From an uncultured Eubacteriales bacterium (GTDB lineage: Bacteria; Bacillota_A; Clostridia; Christensenellales; Aristaeellaceae), in the NCBI GenBank assembly GCA_902775835.1, contig CACYNZ010000257.1, positions 1-5,523 on the forward strand: a stretch of 5,523 nucleotides of DNA. The letters are read 5' to 3'. This document shows positions 4,547 to 5,523 of this stretch, in pieces. Each line of letters opens with the position of its first letter. Within the stretch, counting starts at the first letter, position 1. The notes beneath the pieces are model-generated. The model did not search any database. It was not told the DNA's origin and saw only the letters and a list, made by a program, of their open reading frames with translations. The translations under genes were made by a program, and so were the position numbers.

Positions 4547-5523
4547 ATGAATCAGGAAGCTCTCATTGATATCTTCAGGGACCTGCACGCCCACCCCGAA
4601 CTGGGTATGGAGGAATACCGCACCACCGCCAGGATCCTAGAGGTGCTCAGGGCCCATGACATATGCACACTGGACACCGGACTGAAAACCGGGGTGATTG
4701 CCGTGATCGGCGGCAGGTCCGCGCCTTCCGGGCGGGTGATCGGTCTGCGCTGCGACATGGACGCACTTCCCATCCAGGAGGAATCCGGACTGGAATATGC
4801 CTCCCGGGTGCCCGGGGTCATGCACGCCTGCGGACACGATCTGCACACCGCCGTCATGCTGGGCGCCGCGCTTCTGCTCAAGGAACAGGAATCTTCGCTT
4901 CCCGGCACTGTGAAAATCGTTTTCCAGCCCTCGGAGGAAAACGACCGGGGCGGACGCGCCATGGTCGGCACAGGACTGCTGGAGGACGTAGAGGAATTCT
5001 TTGCCATTCACAGTTACCCCGCCTTTGAAAGCGGCACCCTCGGCATACGCGAAGGGCCGGTCATGGCCGCGCCGGACCGTTTCCGGATTGTGATCCACGG
5101 CCGGGGTACGCATGCCGCGCAGCCCTACAAGGGCACTGATCCGATACCCGCTGCCGCCACACTGGCCCTCGCCTGCCAGAATATCCTGACCCGTTCCCTG
5201 GATCCGTTCATTCCCGCCGTGCTCTCCGTGACGCATATCGATGCCGGGAACACCTGGAACGTGGTCCCGGAGGAGGCGCTGCTGGAGGGCACGGTGCGCA
5301 CACTGCACGCCGAGGCGCGGGAACTGATCCGCTCTTCGCTTGCGAGAATGGCTGAAAGCACCGCGCAGACCTACGGATGCACATCCGAATTCTTCTGGAC
5401 GGAGGGGTCCCCTGCCGTCATCAATGATGCGGGCCTGTGCGCATATGCCCGTGAACTTGCCCTGAGCATGGGATTTCGCGTAGACCGTCAGGAAAACACC
5501 ATGGGCGGCGAGGATTTCAGCCA
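4547..5523 (+). CDS. M20-family amidohydrolase (N-acyl-amino-acid / hippurate hydrolase type), 3' end missing
   Basis: 325 codons are visible and the frame is still open at the right edge. M20D enzymes are cytoplasmic metallo-hydrolases that cleave amide bonds of N-acylated amino acids such as N-acetyl, benzoyl or indole-acetyl conjugates. Seen in order: LHAHPELGMEEY (13-24), RCDMDALPIQEE (68-79), HACGHDLHTAVMLGAA (93-108), FQPSEEN (126-132), IHSYP (154-158) and MGGEDFS (319-325). Expected metal ligands are Cys95, His97, Glu131 and His155, with Glu130 as catalytic base. The last ligand His lies beyond the window. The lid/dimerisation domain spans about 176-290. It keeps His189 (GTHAAQP), but the next conserved His of the usual PH pair is Tyr194. 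About 60 residues should be missing. The ATG has AAAGGAGA 6 nt upstream and a strong promoter. It is transcribed away from the repressor, with which it shares the control region. Exact substrate unknown. Confidence 0.9.
   Translation, partial: MNQEALIDIFRDLHAHPELGMEEYRTTARILEVLRAHDICTLDTGLKTGVIAVIGGRSAPSGRVIGLRCDMDALPIQEESGLEYASRVPGVMHACGHDLHTAVMLGAALLLKEQESSLPGTVKIVFQPSEENDRGGRAMVGTGLLEDVEEFFAIHSYPAFESGTLGIREGPVMAAPDRFRIVIHGRGTHAAQPYKGTDPIPAAATLALACQNILTRSLDPFIPAVLSVTHIDAGNTWNVVPEEALLEGTVRTLHAEARELIRSSLARMAESTAQTYGCTSEFFWTEGSPAVINDAGLCAYARELALSMGFRVDRQENTMGGEDFS

Noticed and set aside
4297..4594. Small open frames of 62-86 codons in the divergent control region
   Set aside because: No family features or good ribosome sites. 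They cover two promoters and the operators, which explain the sequence better.
4552..5361. Minus-strand frames of 151, 223 and 78 codons opposite the amidohydrolase
   Set aside because: The plus strand here encodes an unbroken M20 enzyme with all expected motifs. The antisense frames show low-complexity, shadow-like composition.

Overview
The window looks like chromosomal DNA of a fairly GC-rich Firmicute, probably a clostridial gut or anaerobe lineage. The evidence is strong AAGGAG-type ribosome sites, tightly packed operons, a LacI-family regulator next to a fructokinase, a family I.5 (Geobacillus/Staphylococcus-type) lipase fold and sigma-A-like promoters. Genus cannot be told from sequence alone. 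Six protein genes are supported. Two of them run off the window ends. I see no RNA gene, CRISPR array, insertion sequence or phage gene.

Positions 1-1987, minus strand: a three-gene operon, transcribed right to left. It holds a histidine (phosphoglycerate-mutase-like) phosphatase (1298-1987), a zinc-dependent family I.5-type lipase without a signal peptide (210-1277) and the first 66 codons of an FMN nitroreductase (1-198). The gaps are 20 and 11 nt, and each downstream ribosome site lies against or over the preceding stop codon.

Positions 1988-4244, minus strand: a regulator-sugar kinase operon. A LacI-family repressor (best start TTG at 4180) is followed 3 nt later by a PfkB-family fructokinase (2222-3175). 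The unit ends at a long, nearly perfect hairpin (2137-2178) that should terminate it before the phosphatase operon begins.

Positions 4232-4546: a divergent control region of about 315 bp. It holds a clear promoter for the repressor operon (TTGACT-17-TATATT), a clear promoter for the rightward gene (TTGTCC-17-TATAAT), one perfect LacI-type operator (TGAAACGTTTCA) and one imperfect copy overlapping the repressor promoter. It also holds a separate 16-nt inverted repeat pair, one copy of which spans the rightward transcription start.

Positions 4547-5523, plus strand: an M20-family amidohydrolase (N-acyl-amino-acid or hippurate hydrolase type), cut off at the right edge about 60 residues before its expected end.

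Read together, the repressor probably controls its own operon through the promoter-overlapping operator and perhaps a DNA loop to the distal one. The sugar that it senses is likely related to fructose or a fructose-containing sugar, but no transporter or glycosidase is in view to confirm this. I find no clearly new multi-gene system. The most notable points are the intracellular-looking zinc lipase in an operon with a phosphatase and a nitroreductase, the repressor with an abnormal hinge, and the architecture of the divergent control region.
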